This document shows, one piece after another, positions 46,352 through 56,568 of a stretch of 64,000 nucleotides of DNA. The position numbers and the translations under genes were made by a program. This DNA is from Sphingomonas faeni (GTDB lineage: Bacteria > Pseudomonadota > Alphaproteobacteria > Sphingomonadales > Sphingomonadaceae), in the NCBI RefSeq assembly GCF_030817315.1, contig NZ_JAUSZF010000001.1, positions 506,001 to 570,000 on the forward strand, in the 5' to 3' direction. The stretch's first letter is position 1, and each line of letters starts with the position of its first letter. The notes below the pieces were generated by a model that ran no database searches, was not told where the DNA came from, and worked only from the letters and a program-made list of their open reading frames with translations.

Positions 46352-47673
46352 TGAAGACATATCGGGTGACGGTCGCCGTCGCCGCGTTGATGGCGCTCAG
46401 CGGTTGTGGAATCTTCAAGGGCAGCGGCAACAAGAAAACGCCGACCGTCGGCGACCGCGTTTCGATCCTGGTTTCGGAAAACGAGGTCGAGACCGACAAG
46501 ACGATTGCCGACGTCCAGGTCCTGTTGCCGGCTCCCGCGGTCAACGACGCCTGGGCTCAGCCCGGCGGCAACCCCGCCAAGTCGATGGGCCAGCTCGCGC
46601 TTGGCGACCAGCCGAAGCGGCTTTGGCAGGCCGGGATCGATGGTGGCTCGAACCGGGAGCGGCTGGGCGCAGCTCCGGTCGTTGCTGACGGCAAGCTGTT
46701 CGTCACCGATGTCACTGCAACCGTTCACGCATTCACGGCCGATACCGGCGCGGTACTGTGGAGCGCGGGCATCACCGAGGGCAAGCTCAACAGGGCCGCA
46801 CGCTTCGGCGGCGGCGTGAGCTATGACGACGGCAAGCTCTACGCCACCGACGGCGTGGGCGACGTCGTCGCAATGAACGCGGCCGATGGCGCGATCCTGT
46901 GGCGCGCCAAGCCCGGTGCGCCGCTGCGTGGTTCGCCAACCGTCGCCAATGGCGCGGTGTACGTCCTGACGCAGGACAACCAGGTCTTCTCGCTCAACCA
47001 GGCCGATGGCAAGGTCCAGTGGGTCCAGTCGGGCACGCTGGAAACGCAGGGCGTGTTCGGCGTCGCCGCTCCGGCTGTGAGCCAAGGCACCGTGGTCGCG
47101 GGCTTCTCTAGCGGCGAACTCAGCGCCTATCGCTACGAGAACGGCCGCATCCTCTGGCAGGATGCACTGTCGCGGACGTCGGTCACCACGTCGGTGTCGA
47201 GCCTGTCGGACATCGACGCGGCACCTGTGATCGACGGCGGCCGCGTCTACGCGGTCGGGCAGGGTGGTCGCATGGTCGCGCTCGAACTGTCGACCGGTCA
47301 GCGCCTGTGGGAGCAGAACTTCGCCGGCATCTCGACGCCGTGGATCGCGGGCGAATGGCTGTTCGTGGTCACCGACGACGCACGCCTCGTCTGCCTGTCC
47401 CGTTCGAACGGCAAGGCGCGCTGGATCGCGCAGCTGAAGCGCTTCGAGAACGAGAAGAAGCGCAGCAACGCGATCACCTGGTTCGGTCCGATCTTAGCCG
47501 GCAACCGCCTCGTCCTGACCAACTCGCGTGGCGAGATCAATTTCGTCTCGCCGACCGATGGCACGGTGAGTTCGACGATCGAGACGAAGACGCCGTTCTC
47601 GCTGCCCCCGATCGTGGCGAACTCGACGCTCTACACGCTCGACCAGAAGGGCAAAGTCACCGCGTACAGGTGA
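46348..47673 (+). CDS. bamB: Outer membrane assembly factor BamB
   Basis: The protein has 441 residues. A lipoprotein signal ends in the lipobox LSGC (C20). The rest is an eight-bladed PQQ-type beta-propeller; blade repeats such as GKLYATDGVGDVVAMNAADG, GAVYVLTQDNQVFSLNQADG and GRVYAVGQGGRMVALELSTG are visible. BamB is part of the BAM complex that folds outer-membrane barrels. It overlaps the upstream gene by ATGA and precedes der. Confidence 0.92.
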   Translation: MMKTYRVTVAVAALMALSGCGIFKGSGNKKTPTVGDRVSILVSENEVETDKTIADVQVLLPAPAVNDAWAQPGGNPAKSMGQLALGDQPKRLWQAGIDGGSNRERLGAAPVVADGKLFVTDVTATVHAFTADTGAVLWSAGITEGKLNRAARFGGGVSYDDGKLYATDGVGDVVAMNAADGAILWRAKPGAPLRGSPTVANGAVYVLTQDNQVFSLNQADGKVQWVQSGTLETQGVFGVAAPAVSQGTVVAGFSSGELSAYRYENGRILWQDALSRTSVTTSVSSLSDIDAAPVIDGGRVYAVGQGGRMVALELSTGQRLWEQNFAGISTPWIAGEWLFVVTDDARLVCLSRSNGKARWIAQLKRFENEKKRSNAITWFGPILAGNRLVLTNSRGEINFVSPTDGTVSSTIETKTPFSLPPIVANSTLYTLDQKGKVTAYR

Positions 47674-47681
47674 CGTCGACT

Positions 47682-47830
47682 CCCTCTCCCCGGCGGGGAG
47701 AGGGAAGGGGCCCGGCACACTTGCACGGGGAAGGATGAGGGGAGTGAGGCTCGAAAAGCTCTCCACAACTCCCCTCACCCTTCCGTCGCCTACGGCTCCT
47801 CCCTCCGCTCCCCAGAGGGGCGAGGGACAT
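47682..47830. repeat. Palindromic repeat, family D, between bamB and der
   Basis: A perfect 10-bp hairpin (CCCTCTCCCC, loop GGC) starts eight bases after bamB and may be its terminator. A second pair (GAGGGGAGTGAGG and ACTCCCCTCACC) and a G/C-rich end complete a compound palindromic unit unlike the other families. Confidence 0.7.
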
Positions 47831-47867
47831 AGGTGACCTTTGCCGCGACACGCGCTAAGGGCCTGCC

Positions 47868-49256
47868 ATGTCCAAACTCCCCGTGGTCGCGATCGTCGGC
47901 CGCCCAAATGTCGGCAAGTCGACCCTGTTCAACCGCCTCGTCGGCAAGAAGCTCGCGCTGGTCGACGACCGGCCCGGCGTCACGCGTGACCGCCGCGAAG
48001 GTGATGCGTCGCTGATCGGCCTCGAATTCCGCATCATCGATACCGCCGGCTACGAGGATCACGACGCGCAGACGCTCCCCGGCCGGATGCGCCAGCAGAC
48101 CGAGGCGGCCGTCGCGCAGGCCGACGTCGCGCTGTTCCTGTTCGACGCACGCGCCGGGATCGTCCCGCTCGACGAGGAGATCGCCCGCTGGCTCCGCACC
48201 GCCGACGTCCCCGTCATCCTCGTCGCCAACAAGGCCGAGGGCCGCGCGGGCGAAGACGGCATCCTCGAATCGCTCGCGCTCGGCTTCGGCGACCCGGTCC
48301 AGCTCTCGGCCGAGCACGGCGAAGGCATGGGTGACCTGTTCGAAGGCTTGCTCCCGCTGCTCGAAGGCAAGGACGAGCTGCCTGAGGAAGAGCCCGACAA
48401 CGAATATGAAGGCCCGTTGAAGCTCGCGATCGTCGGCCGCCCGAACGCTGGCAAGTCGACGCTCGTCAACCGTATCCTCGGCGAAGATCGCATGATCACC
48501 GGCCCCGAAGCCGGCATCACGCGCGATTCGATCAGCGTCGACTACGACTGGCACCCGACCGGTGGCGAAGCGCGCAAGGTTCGCCTGATCGACACCGCGG
48601 GCATGCGCAAGCGTGCCAAGGTGCAGGACAAGCTGGAGAAGATGTCGGTCGAGGATGCACTCCACGCAGTCGACTTCGCCGAGGTCGTCGTGCTGCTACT
48701 CGACGCCACGCTCGGCCTCGAGGCGCAGGACCTCCGTATCGCCGACAAGGTGCTGCAGGAGGGCCGTGCACTCGTCATCGCGCTCAACAAATGGGATATC
48801 GCGGAAAGCGCGTCGTCGCTGTTCAACGGCGTGAAGCGCGCGCTCGAAGACGGTCTCAGCCAGGTCAAGGGCGTCACCGTGATGACCGTGTCCGGCGCGA
48901 CCGGAAAGGGCATCGACCAGTTGCTCCAGGCCTGTTTCGACACGCGCGACGCATGGTCGAAGCGCGTGGGTACCGGCGAGCTCAATCGCTGGTTCGAGCG
49001 CGCGATCGAGGCGACGCCGCCGCCCGCTCCTGGTGGCAAGCGGATCAAGATGCGTTACGTCACACAGGTCAAGACGCGGCCGCCCAGCTTCGTCATCTTC
49101 GGCACGCGCGTCGATCAGCTGCCGGCGAGCTACGAGCGCTATCTGGTCAATTCGATGCGCAAGGATCTGGGCTTCGGTGCTGTACCGGTGCGCCTTATGT
49201 TCCGTGCGCCGAAGAACCCGTACGACGATAATGGCAGGGGCGGCGGCGGCAACTAG
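47868..49256 (+). CDS. der: GTPase Der (EngA)
   Basis: The protein has 462 residues. Two tandem GTPase domains are present with P-loops GRPNVGKS and GRPNAGKS, switch motifs DTAGYED and DTAGMRK, and NKAE and NKWD. A KH-like C-terminal domain begins about residue 355. Der acts in assembly of the 50S subunit. It follows bamB, the common proteobacterial arrangement. Confidence 0.96.
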   Translation: MSKLPVVAIVGRPNVGKSTLFNRLVGKKLALVDDRPGVTRDRREGDASLIGLEFRIIDTAGYEDHDAQTLPGRMRQQTEAAVAQADVALFLFDARAGIVPLDEEIARWLRTADVPVILVANKAEGRAGEDGILESLALGFGDPVQLSAEHGEGMGDLFEGLLPLLEGKDELPEEEPDNEYEGPLKLAIVGRPNAGKSTLVNRILGEDRMITGPEAGITRDSISVDYDWHPTGGEARKVRLIDTAGMRKRAKVQDKLEKMSVEDALHAVDFAEVVVLLLDATLGLEAQDLRIADKVLQEGRALVIALNKWDIAESASSLFNGVKRALEDGLSQVKGVTVMTVSGATGKGIDQLLQACFDTRDAWSKRVGTGELNRWFERAIEATPPPAPGGKRIKMRYVTQVKTRPPSFVIFGTRVDQLPASYERYLVNSMRKDLGFGAVPVRLMFRAPKNPYDDNGRGGGGN

Positions 49257-49262
49257 GCGCCG

Positions 49263-49481
49263 GTGTCCGGCGTGGTTCGTATCGATGCCAGGGGCATGCG
49301 CTGCCCTTGGCCCGCCGTGCGGCTAGCCAAGGCTCTTCGTGACGGCGAGCGCTCGGTCACGATCATCGCCGACGACCCGCAGGCGCCAACCGAACTCGCG
49401 GCCGTCGCGGCCTCGGCCAATGCGACGATAGAGATCGTTCTGCATGAATTCCCCCAAACCTTTCTCATAACTTGCGTCTAG
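49263..49481 (+). CDS. TusA-like sulfurtransferase domain protein
   Basis: The protein has 72 residues. IDARGMRCPWPAVRLAKAL holds the active cysteine in the CPxP-like motif CPWP. The family carries persulfide sulfur in tRNA thiolation or other sulfur transfer. The start is GTG, six bases after der, suggesting coupling. Its exact partner is unknown. Confidence 0.8.
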   Translation: MSGVVRIDARGMRCPWPAVRLAKALRDGERSVTIIADDPQAPTELAAVAASANATIEIVLHEFPQTFLITCV

Positions 49482-49593
49482 TATGACTACACTGTGTTTA
49501 CCCGGATAGGGTATGAAACAGCGCAGACCTTCATGGCGCTATTTGCTTATCGGAAGAAGACGACAGTTTCGTTTGAGGGAAGCACCCTGCTAA

Positions 49594-49860
49594 ATTGGCC
49601 GGCGTTCGTGCAGGCCCGCACCGAGTGGGGCCGAACCGCTGGCCGATCTGGCCGAAGCAATTGAAGTCATCGCGCGCGACTGCCTGGAGATGCAGGATAC
49701 GCCGGACGAGGCGCTTGAGCATATCGTCCGGTTGCGGCCATTGTTCGTCGAGACACTGACGTTGCTGGAGCGTGAGGCTAATCCGATCGTCGTCCGCAAG
49801 CCGGCCGCTGGCGGCGGCTTCGGTCGTCGTGCTGTGCCGACGGGGTTCGGCGGGGACTGA
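49594..49860 (+). CDS. Small hypothetical protein with an unclear start
   Basis: A frame of 88 codons begins right after an in-frame TAA; no ATG, GTG or TTG occurs before an internal ATG at 49690. The translated part (PLADLAEAIEVIARDCLEMQ, then DTPDEALEHIVRLRPLFVET) looks like a helical protein with high third-position GC, unlike the AT-rich stretch before it. GAGGGA lies 13 bases before an ATT at 49594, a rare but known start. Alternatives are a start at the internal ATG or a frameshift from the frame beginning MALFAYRKK. The region between the TusA-like gene and this one is AT-rich and may hold a promoter. Confidence 0.45.
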   Translation: MGRRSCRPAPSGAEPLADLAEAIEVIARDCLEMQDTPDEALEHIVRLRPLFVETLTLLEREANPIVVRKPAAGGGFGRRAVPTGFGGD

Positions 49861-49895
49861 TACGCCGCTGAGTGTCTCTCCGCCTTAAATACGTC

Positions 49896-49977
49896 CGTCA
49901 TCCCAGCGAGCGTTGGGATCCAGAGCCAAGGACGTCGTCTTATATGGCTCTGGATCCTGACTTTCGCCAGGATGACG
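49896..49977. repeat. Palindromic repeat, family C variant
   Basis: Arms CGTCATCCCAGCG and CGCCAGGATGACG are inverted; inside, ATCCAGAGCCA pairs with TGGCTCTGGAT. It lies between the convergent hypothetical gene and bfr. Confidence 0.85.
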
Positions 49978-49987
49978 GGGTGGCGGA

Positions 49988-50503
49988 TCAACCCTTGAGA
50001 TAGGGCGCCCCGCCGGCCTTGGGCGAATCATGTTCCGAGATCGAGTTGAGCTGGATGTAGTTGTGGATGCCCATCCGTGCGATCATCTCGAACTGGCGCT
50101 CGATAGTGTCGACATGCTCTTCCTCGCTGGCGAGGATGCGCGCGAACAGGTCGCGGCTGATGTAATCCTTGACCTCTTCGCAGTACGAGATTGCACCCTT
50201 GAGCTGGACCGTCGCCTCGACTTCGAGCGCCAGGTCCGACTTCAGGACCTCCTCGACGGTCTCGCCGATGCGGAGGCGGCCGAGCAGCTGGAAGTTCGGC
50301 AGGCCATCGAGGAACAGGATGCGCTCCGACAGCCAGTCGGCGTGCTTCATCTCGTCGATGGATTCCATCCGCTCGTACTGGGCGAGCTTGTAGACGCCCC
50401 AATGCTCGAGCATCCGGTAATGGAGCCAATATTGATTGACCGCGGTCAGCTCGTTCTTGAGCGCCTCGTTCAGAAATTCGATTACTTGGGGGTCGCCGCG
50501 CAT
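49988..50503 (-). CDS. bfr: Bacterioferritin
   Basis: The protein has 171 residues. Ferroxidase ligands appear at E18, E51 and H54 (SIDEMKHAD) and in the later EEEHVDTIERQ; M52 is the haem ligand shared by subunit pairs. Bacterioferritin stores iron as a 24-mer. The ATG was chosen with GGAG eight bases upstream; another two codons earlier is crowded by that site. It lies 102 bases after bfd on the same strand, so the two form an iron-storage operon. Confidence 0.94.
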   Translation of the reverse strand: MRGDPQVIEFLNEALKNELTAVNQYWLHYRMLEHWGVYKLAQYERMESIDEMKHADWLSERILFLDGLPNFQLLGRLRIGETVEEVLKSDLALEVEATVQLKGAISYCEEVKDYISRDLFARILASEEEHVDTIERQFEMIARMGIHNYIQLNSISEHDSPKAGGAPYLKG

Positions 50504-50549
50504 GGCCATATCTCCGTCACCTCTGACGAACATGTAGCGCTGGCGACAC

Positions 50550-50601
50550 CGCAACAGCAACCCGAAAAATGGCGGATTTCTGCGGTTTCTTAGCTGTTGC
50601 G
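50550..50601. repeat. Inverted repeat between bfd and bfr
   Basis: CGCAACAGC and GCTGTTGCG form a perfect 9-bp pair around a 34-base loop. It lies in the intercistronic region and could be a processing or regulatory hairpin. Confidence 0.4.
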
Positions 50602-50605
50602 ACGC

Positions 50606-50776
50606 TTATGCAGCGGCGCGTTCCTCGTCGATAATCGCTCGCGCTATCGACGCGCACTGGCCGCATTTGGGTTTCCGGCCCATCGAACGAAAGGCTTGGC
50701 AGGGTGTGGTGCAACCGCCGCGTGCGCAGTTGCGAACGTCGGATTCTCGTATGGCATTGCAAACGCAGACGACCAT
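50606..50776 (-). CDS. bfd: Bacterioferritin-associated ferredoxin
   Basis: The protein has 56 residues. It starts MVVCVCNAIRESDVRNCARG; two cysteines in CVC and two in KCGQC give the [2Fe-2S] ligands of the Bfd family. Bfd reduces bacterioferritin so that stored iron can be released. It precedes bfr, and two palindromic boxes stand upstream, which fits iron control. Confidence 0.88.
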   Translation of the reverse strand: MVVCVCNAIRESDVRNCARGGCTTPCQAFRSMGRKPKCGQCASIARAIIDEERAAA

Positions 50777-50812
50777 GGGAACTCCCTAGCTGTAAGCCGG
50801 GGATACGGATAA

Positions 50813-50850
50813 TGCGAACCACTCGCAAGCCCTTTTGCGTCAGGTTCGCA
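50813..50850 (-). promoter_or_regulatory. Two tandem palindromic boxes, Fur-like, upstream of bfd
   Basis: TGCGAACCACTCGCA is a TGCGA-N5-TCGCA palindrome. TGCGTCAGGTTCGCA, 23 bases away, is the same with one mismatch. They lie 37-74 bases upstream of the bfd ATG. The pattern and place fit a Fur/Irr-type iron regulator, but the protein is not identified. Confidence 0.5.
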
Positions 50851-50857
50851 AATAGCA

Positions 50858-52108
50858 TCATCGGCTGGTCGCGAACGCCGAACCGCGCATCGGCTGCCAT
50901 TCGAACCGGGAGAGGCTGCGCCAGAGCCATTCGAGCGGACCGTAGCGGAATCGATCGAGCCACGGTTTCGACCAGAGGAGCATCAGGAGCCAGATCGGCA
51001 CGACCACCAGATAGAGCTGCGCACGCGACAATGTGCCGTACAGCCCGAACCCGTAACCGTAGAACAGCGTCGTGCAGATCACGGTCGTCCCTAGATAGTT
51101 GGAGAACGCCATCCTGCCTGCTGCCGAGACGCGGGTCGTCAACCAGCCGCCGGGGCGAGCGAGCAGGATGATCGCCGCGGCGTAGCCCATGATCGTGAGG
51201 GGCCGGAACGGCGTGGCCAGGGCCAGCCAAGACAGTGCGACATACCGCGCGTCGAATCCGTGGGCGATGTCGAACGTCGCTATCCCCGCATAGGCGAGCC
51301 AGCCGGTTCCGACGCCAGCGACCGCGATCACGGCATAGCGTCGCCGCGACCATTCGCCGGTCAGGAACCCCGATCGCAGGCCCGCCATGCCGAACAGCAT
51401 GAACCCGAGCGTCTCCGGGCCGGTGGCGGTCAGGGATGTGATCGGCCCGACCGCGTGCGTCCAACGCCACGCGACCAGATCCCGCCATCCGCCACCCCCG
51501 ATGGCAAAGCCTCGCGCGATGGAGGTACGGGAGGGTTGGCCGAACTGATCCGCCAGCGACTGCCAGTTCGCTATCGCGCGCGCGGTCGCACCGGGCCTGT
51601 GCGCGGAGGCCTGCAAGTCGAAGGTGTACGCGCTGAGCGTCGCGAGTTCGATCGTCTGGAGGGCGATGCAGGCCAGTCCGACGACGACCAGCCAGCGAAC
51701 CGGCAACCGTGCGAACATGTACGCGATCGCGCCGACCAGCGCGTAATGCGCGAGGATATCGCCCCACCACAGCAGGTACAGATGCGCCACGCCGAACACG
51801 AACAGCCATGCCATTCGACGCAGGTGGACGGTCGCCGGGTCCTCGCCACTCACCTCCGCACGGTCGATCACCAGCAGCATCGACGCGCCGAACAGAAACG
51901 AGAACAACCCGCGCATCTTGCCGTCGATGACGATGAAGGTCGTGGTCCATGCGATCAGGTCGGGCGTGCTCGGCCAGCCCATCGAAGCGGGGGTCATGTA
52001 GGCGAATTCGGGGAAGCCGAACGCGGCGATATTGGCGGCGAGGATGCCCATGACGGCAACGCCCCGGATGAGGTCGAGCGTAGCGATTCTGGTGGGGGCG
52101 GAGGTCAT
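50858..52108 (-). CDS. DUF418 family membrane protein
   Basis: The protein has 416 residues. The start RIATLDLIRGVAVMGILAAN is the family hallmark. About ten membrane helices follow, and the C-terminal DUF418 region includes AAGRMAFSNYLGTTVICTTLFYG and GPLEWLWRSLSRFEW. The function is unknown; the family resembles acyltransferase-like and transport-related membrane proteins. The start codon overlaps the stop of a short leader frame (ATGA), and a degraded copy of the first part of the gene lies directly upstream. Confidence 0.88.
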   Translation of the reverse strand: MTSAPTRIATLDLIRGVAVMGILAANIAAFGFPEFAYMTPASMGWPSTPDLIAWTTTFIVIDGKMRGLFSFLFGASMLLVIDRAEVSGEDPATVHLRRMAWLFVFGVAHLYLLWWGDILAHYALVGAIAYMFARLPVRWLVVVGLACIALQTIELATLSAYTFDLQASAHRPGATARAIANWQSLADQFGQPSRTSIARGFAIGGGGWRDLVAWRWTHAVGPITSLTATGPETLGFMLFGMAGLRSGFLTGEWSRRRYAVIAVAGVGTGWLAYAGIATFDIAHGFDARYVALSWLALATPFRPLTIMGYAAAIILLARPGGWLTTRVSAAGRMAFSNYLGTTVICTTLFYGYGFGLYGTLSRAQLYLVVVPIWLLMLLWSKPWLDRFRYGPLEWLWRSLSRFEWQPMRGSAFATSR

Positions 52109-52152
52109 GCGGGCAGAGTGAAGTATAGAAAGTATAGACGCTCGCGCAGCAT
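52105..52152 (-). CDS. Putative leader ORF upstream of the DUF418 gene (MLRERLYFLYFT type)
   Basis: A 15-codon frame encodes MLRERLYFLYFTLPA, and its stop overlaps the DUF418 start as ATGA. A closely similar frame lies 158 bases upstream and another before rmuC. The coding potential, the overlap and the recurrence suggest a coupled leader, though the motif could instead be a DNA element. Confidence 0.45.
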   Translation of the reverse strand: MLRERLYFLYFTLPA

Positions 52153-52310
52153 TTCGTCGGACCGTCGTAGGGGGTGGAATGCGGGGATATTGACCTGGGG
52201 AATGCCGATGATGGGAGTGCCTCTGATGAGGCTGAATTTGGCGATTCCGGTGGGGGCGGGGGTCATGCGGGAAAAGTGAAGTATAGAAAGTATAGACGCT
52301 CGCGCAGCAT
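52109..52310 (-). pseudogene. Degraded partial duplicate of the DUF418 gene start and its leader
   Basis: The stretch from the ATG at 52266 reads MTPAPTGIAKFSLIRGTPII, clearly related to MTSAPTRIATLDLIRGVAVM of the DUF418 gene, and decays after about 35 codons into the functional leader. Its own leader (52263-52310) encodes MLRERLYFLYFTFPA. The two copies of the leader region differ at only a few bases. Confidence 0.65.
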
Positions 52311-52619
52311 TTTCGTGGGGTCGTGGGGAGTGCAGTGCGGCATGGTTTTGCTTGGCTGCATCGCGAGCGTGACGGCCTTGGCTTTGCCGGACGGATGCGG
52401 GCGATGTTGGGTGTACGCTTGGGGTCGATCGGCTCGTGTTGGTGGTGCTGTCGGCTGGGAATGCTTCGGTCATGGTCCGACGCTGGCATATCGTGAGTGT
52501 GTAGGACAGGTTGGTGGGAGAGTCGGGTGGCAGGGTGTGCTGTGGGGGACGTTACTGCGCTCCGCCCGTCGCCCTGGCGGAAGCTGCAATATCATTCCGA
52601 CGACGTCTCCTGCCTCCTT

Positions 52620-52671
52620 GTTCTCCCGCGAAGGCGGGAGTCCAGACTGGGTCCCCGCCTTCGCGGGGACA
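52620..52671. repeat. Palindromic repeat, family C, compact form
   Basis: GTTCTCCCGCGAAGGCGGGA and CCCCGCCTTCGCGGGGACA sit about ten bases apart, nearly identical to the unit after pyrG. Confidence 0.85.
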
Positions 52672-52712
52672 CATGGTGCGGTTTGGGGCTGTTTGCTTGC
52701 TCCCAAATAGGA

Positions 52713-52818
52713 ACCACCCCGGCGTAGGCCGGGGCCCAATTGGGGGACGGTTATGGCGAAGGGCAGCGCTTCGTTACCGTGGCTTTCCCAATTGGGCCCC
52801 GGCCTTCGCCGGGGTGGT
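52713..52818. repeat. Palindromic repeat, family B
   Basis: Inverted arms of the ACCCCGGCGTAGGCCGGGG type with CAATTGGGG are present. It lies 50 bases past the purL stop. Confidence 0.85.
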
Positions 52819-52868
52819 GGGAAGGGGGGCGGGCAAGAGCACTGCTGGTTACTCGCCCGCCGACCCTA

Positions 52869-55097
<2,229 letters not shown>

Positions 55098-55201
55098 GGG
55101 GCGGGCTTTAGCGGGGTGTGACGCGTTCGTCACGTAGGGAGGACGGATCGTTCGCATTCGATAAGCTTGCTAGCGCACCGACGTCGACCTAGCCTGCGAC
55201 G

Positions 55202-55660
55202 ATGCGGATCAAAGCGCTCACCTTCGCCATTGCCGGGATCGTCGCCGTCACGGGGACGGCATATGCCGTGCAACTCTCGCCCGAGACGATACTGGAGGCG
55301 TCGCGAGGCATGACCCGCCTCGTAGGGATGTCTCCGGCGGGGACGGAGACGTGGGCCCGGCTATCCGTCGCACGCGGCGAAAAGCATGATTCGGCGGCGT
55401 TCGACCGGATCGACCGCGAAATCGGCGAACAGCTCGCGCTCGATACACCGGACAAAACGAAGTTGGCAGCTCTCGCCAAAGCTTATGCGGCGGAGCGGGC
55501 CAGGGTGGAACTTAACGAGCAGAATCGAATGATCGCCGACGCATTTCAATTGTCGGATGCCGACCGTAAAATCTTGGGTCGTTTTCTCGTACGATCCCGT
55601 ACCCCGCAGGCCCGTACCCCGCAGGGCGCGAATGCTCCGGTGTTGTCACCGCAGCCATAG
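55202..55660 (+). CDS. Hypothetical exported protein
   Basis: The protein has 152 residues. A signal peptide (MRIKALTFAIAGIVAVTGTA) precedes a mainly helical mature part (about 25-130) with a charged segment KAYAAERARVELNEQNRM. The helical layout and length recall CpxP/Spy-type periplasmic proteins, but no LTxxQ motif is clear. Near the end, ARTPQ-like codons are repeated in tandem (CGTACCCCGCAGG twice). The gene stands alone between purL and map. Confidence 0.6.
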   Translation: MRIKALTFAIAGIVAVTGTAYAVQLSPETILEASRGMTRLVGMSPAGTETWARLSVARGEKHDSAAFDRIDREIGEQLALDTPDKTKLAALAKAYAAERARVELNEQNRMIADAFQLSDADRKILGRFLVRSRTPQARTPQGANAPVLSPQP

Positions 55661-55689
55661 CCGAAATGCCAAGCGGTGCGTCAAACCGC

Positions 55690-56517
55690 TCAGACGTATG
55701 GCGGTTGCGTGTAACCCTTGGGGCTGAGCGTGAAGATGTCGCAGCCGGTTTCGGTAATCCCGATCGAATGCTCGAACTGCGCCGACAGCGAGCGATCACG
55801 CGTCACCGCCGTCCAGCCGTCGTCGAGCAGCTTCACGTCGGGACGGCCGATGTTGATCATCGGCTCGATCGTGAAGATCATGCCGGGGCGCAGTTCGGGG
55901 CCGGTGCCGGGCTTGCCGACATGGACGACCTCCGGGGCGTCGTGGAACAGGCGACCGACGCCGTGGCCGCAGAAATCGCGGACGACGCCGTAGCGGTGCT
56001 TTTCGGCATGACGCTGGATCGCGTTGGCGACGTCGCCCATGCGGTTGCCGGGCTTGGCGTGCTCGATGCCGATCATCAGGCACTCATAGGTGACTTCGAC
56101 GAGGCGGCGCGCCTTGATCGGCACGTCGCCGATCAGGTACATCCGGCTCGTATCGCCGTGCCAGCCGTCGAGCAAAGGCGTGACGTCGACGTTGACGATG
56201 TCGCCCGATTTCAGCGTCTTCTCGCTCGGGATGCCGTGGCAGACGACGTGGTTGATCGAGATGCAGACGCTGTGCGTATAGCCGCGGTAACCGAGCGTCG
56301 CGGGGACGCCGCCGCCAGCGATGATAAAGTCGTAGATCAGCCGGTCGATCTCGGCGGTGGTCACGCCCGGCACCATGTGCGGCACGATCATGTCGAGCGT
56401 CTCGGCGGCGAGCCTGCCCGCCTTCATCATGCCTTCGAACGCGGCGGGGCCGTGGAGCTTGATGGCGCCGGTGCGCGCGTCGGGCTGGTCCGAGGTGACG
56501 GTTACATATTCGGTCAT
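55690..56517 (-). CDS. map: Methionine aminopeptidase, type I
   Basis: The protein has 275 residues. It removes the initiator methionine. The metal ligands lie in VNVDVTPLLDGWHGDTSRM (two aspartates), CGHGVGRLFHDAPEV (histidine), FTIEPM and AQFEHSIGIT (glutamates). HGIPSEKTLKSGD is also typical. An N-terminal stretch of about 15 residues precedes the core. It is divergent from the CinA-like gene with 51 bases between them. Confidence 0.95.
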   Translation of the reverse strand: MTEYVTVTSDQPDARTGAIKLHGPAAFEGMMKAGRLAAETLDMIVPHMVPGVTTAEIDRLIYDFIIAGGGVPATLGYRGYTHSVCISINHVVCHGIPSEKTLKSGDIVNVDVTPLLDGWHGDTSRMYLIGDVPIKARRLVEVTYECLMIGIEHAKPGNRMGDVANAIQRHAEKHRYGVVRDFCGHGVGRLFHDAPEVVHVGKPGTGPELRPGMIFTIEPMINIGRPDVKLLDDGWTAVTRDRSLSAQFEHSIGITETGCDIFTLSPKGYTQPPYV

Positions 56518-56568
56518 GTCGCGCGATATAGCGTGGCGGGCGCGCTTTTGCGAGGCTATGCGAGGGGC

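Larger units (their letters stand above)
52311..52868. other. Gap upstream of the duplicated DUF418 leader, with two repeats
   Basis: From 52311 to 52619 I see no gene or clear site. The remainder holds a compact family C unit and a family B unit. Confidence 0.5.

Noticed and set aside
52174..52710. Plus-strand frame over the DUF418 duplication and repeats
   Set aside because: It overlaps the duplicated leader and repeats and has a low-complexity product.
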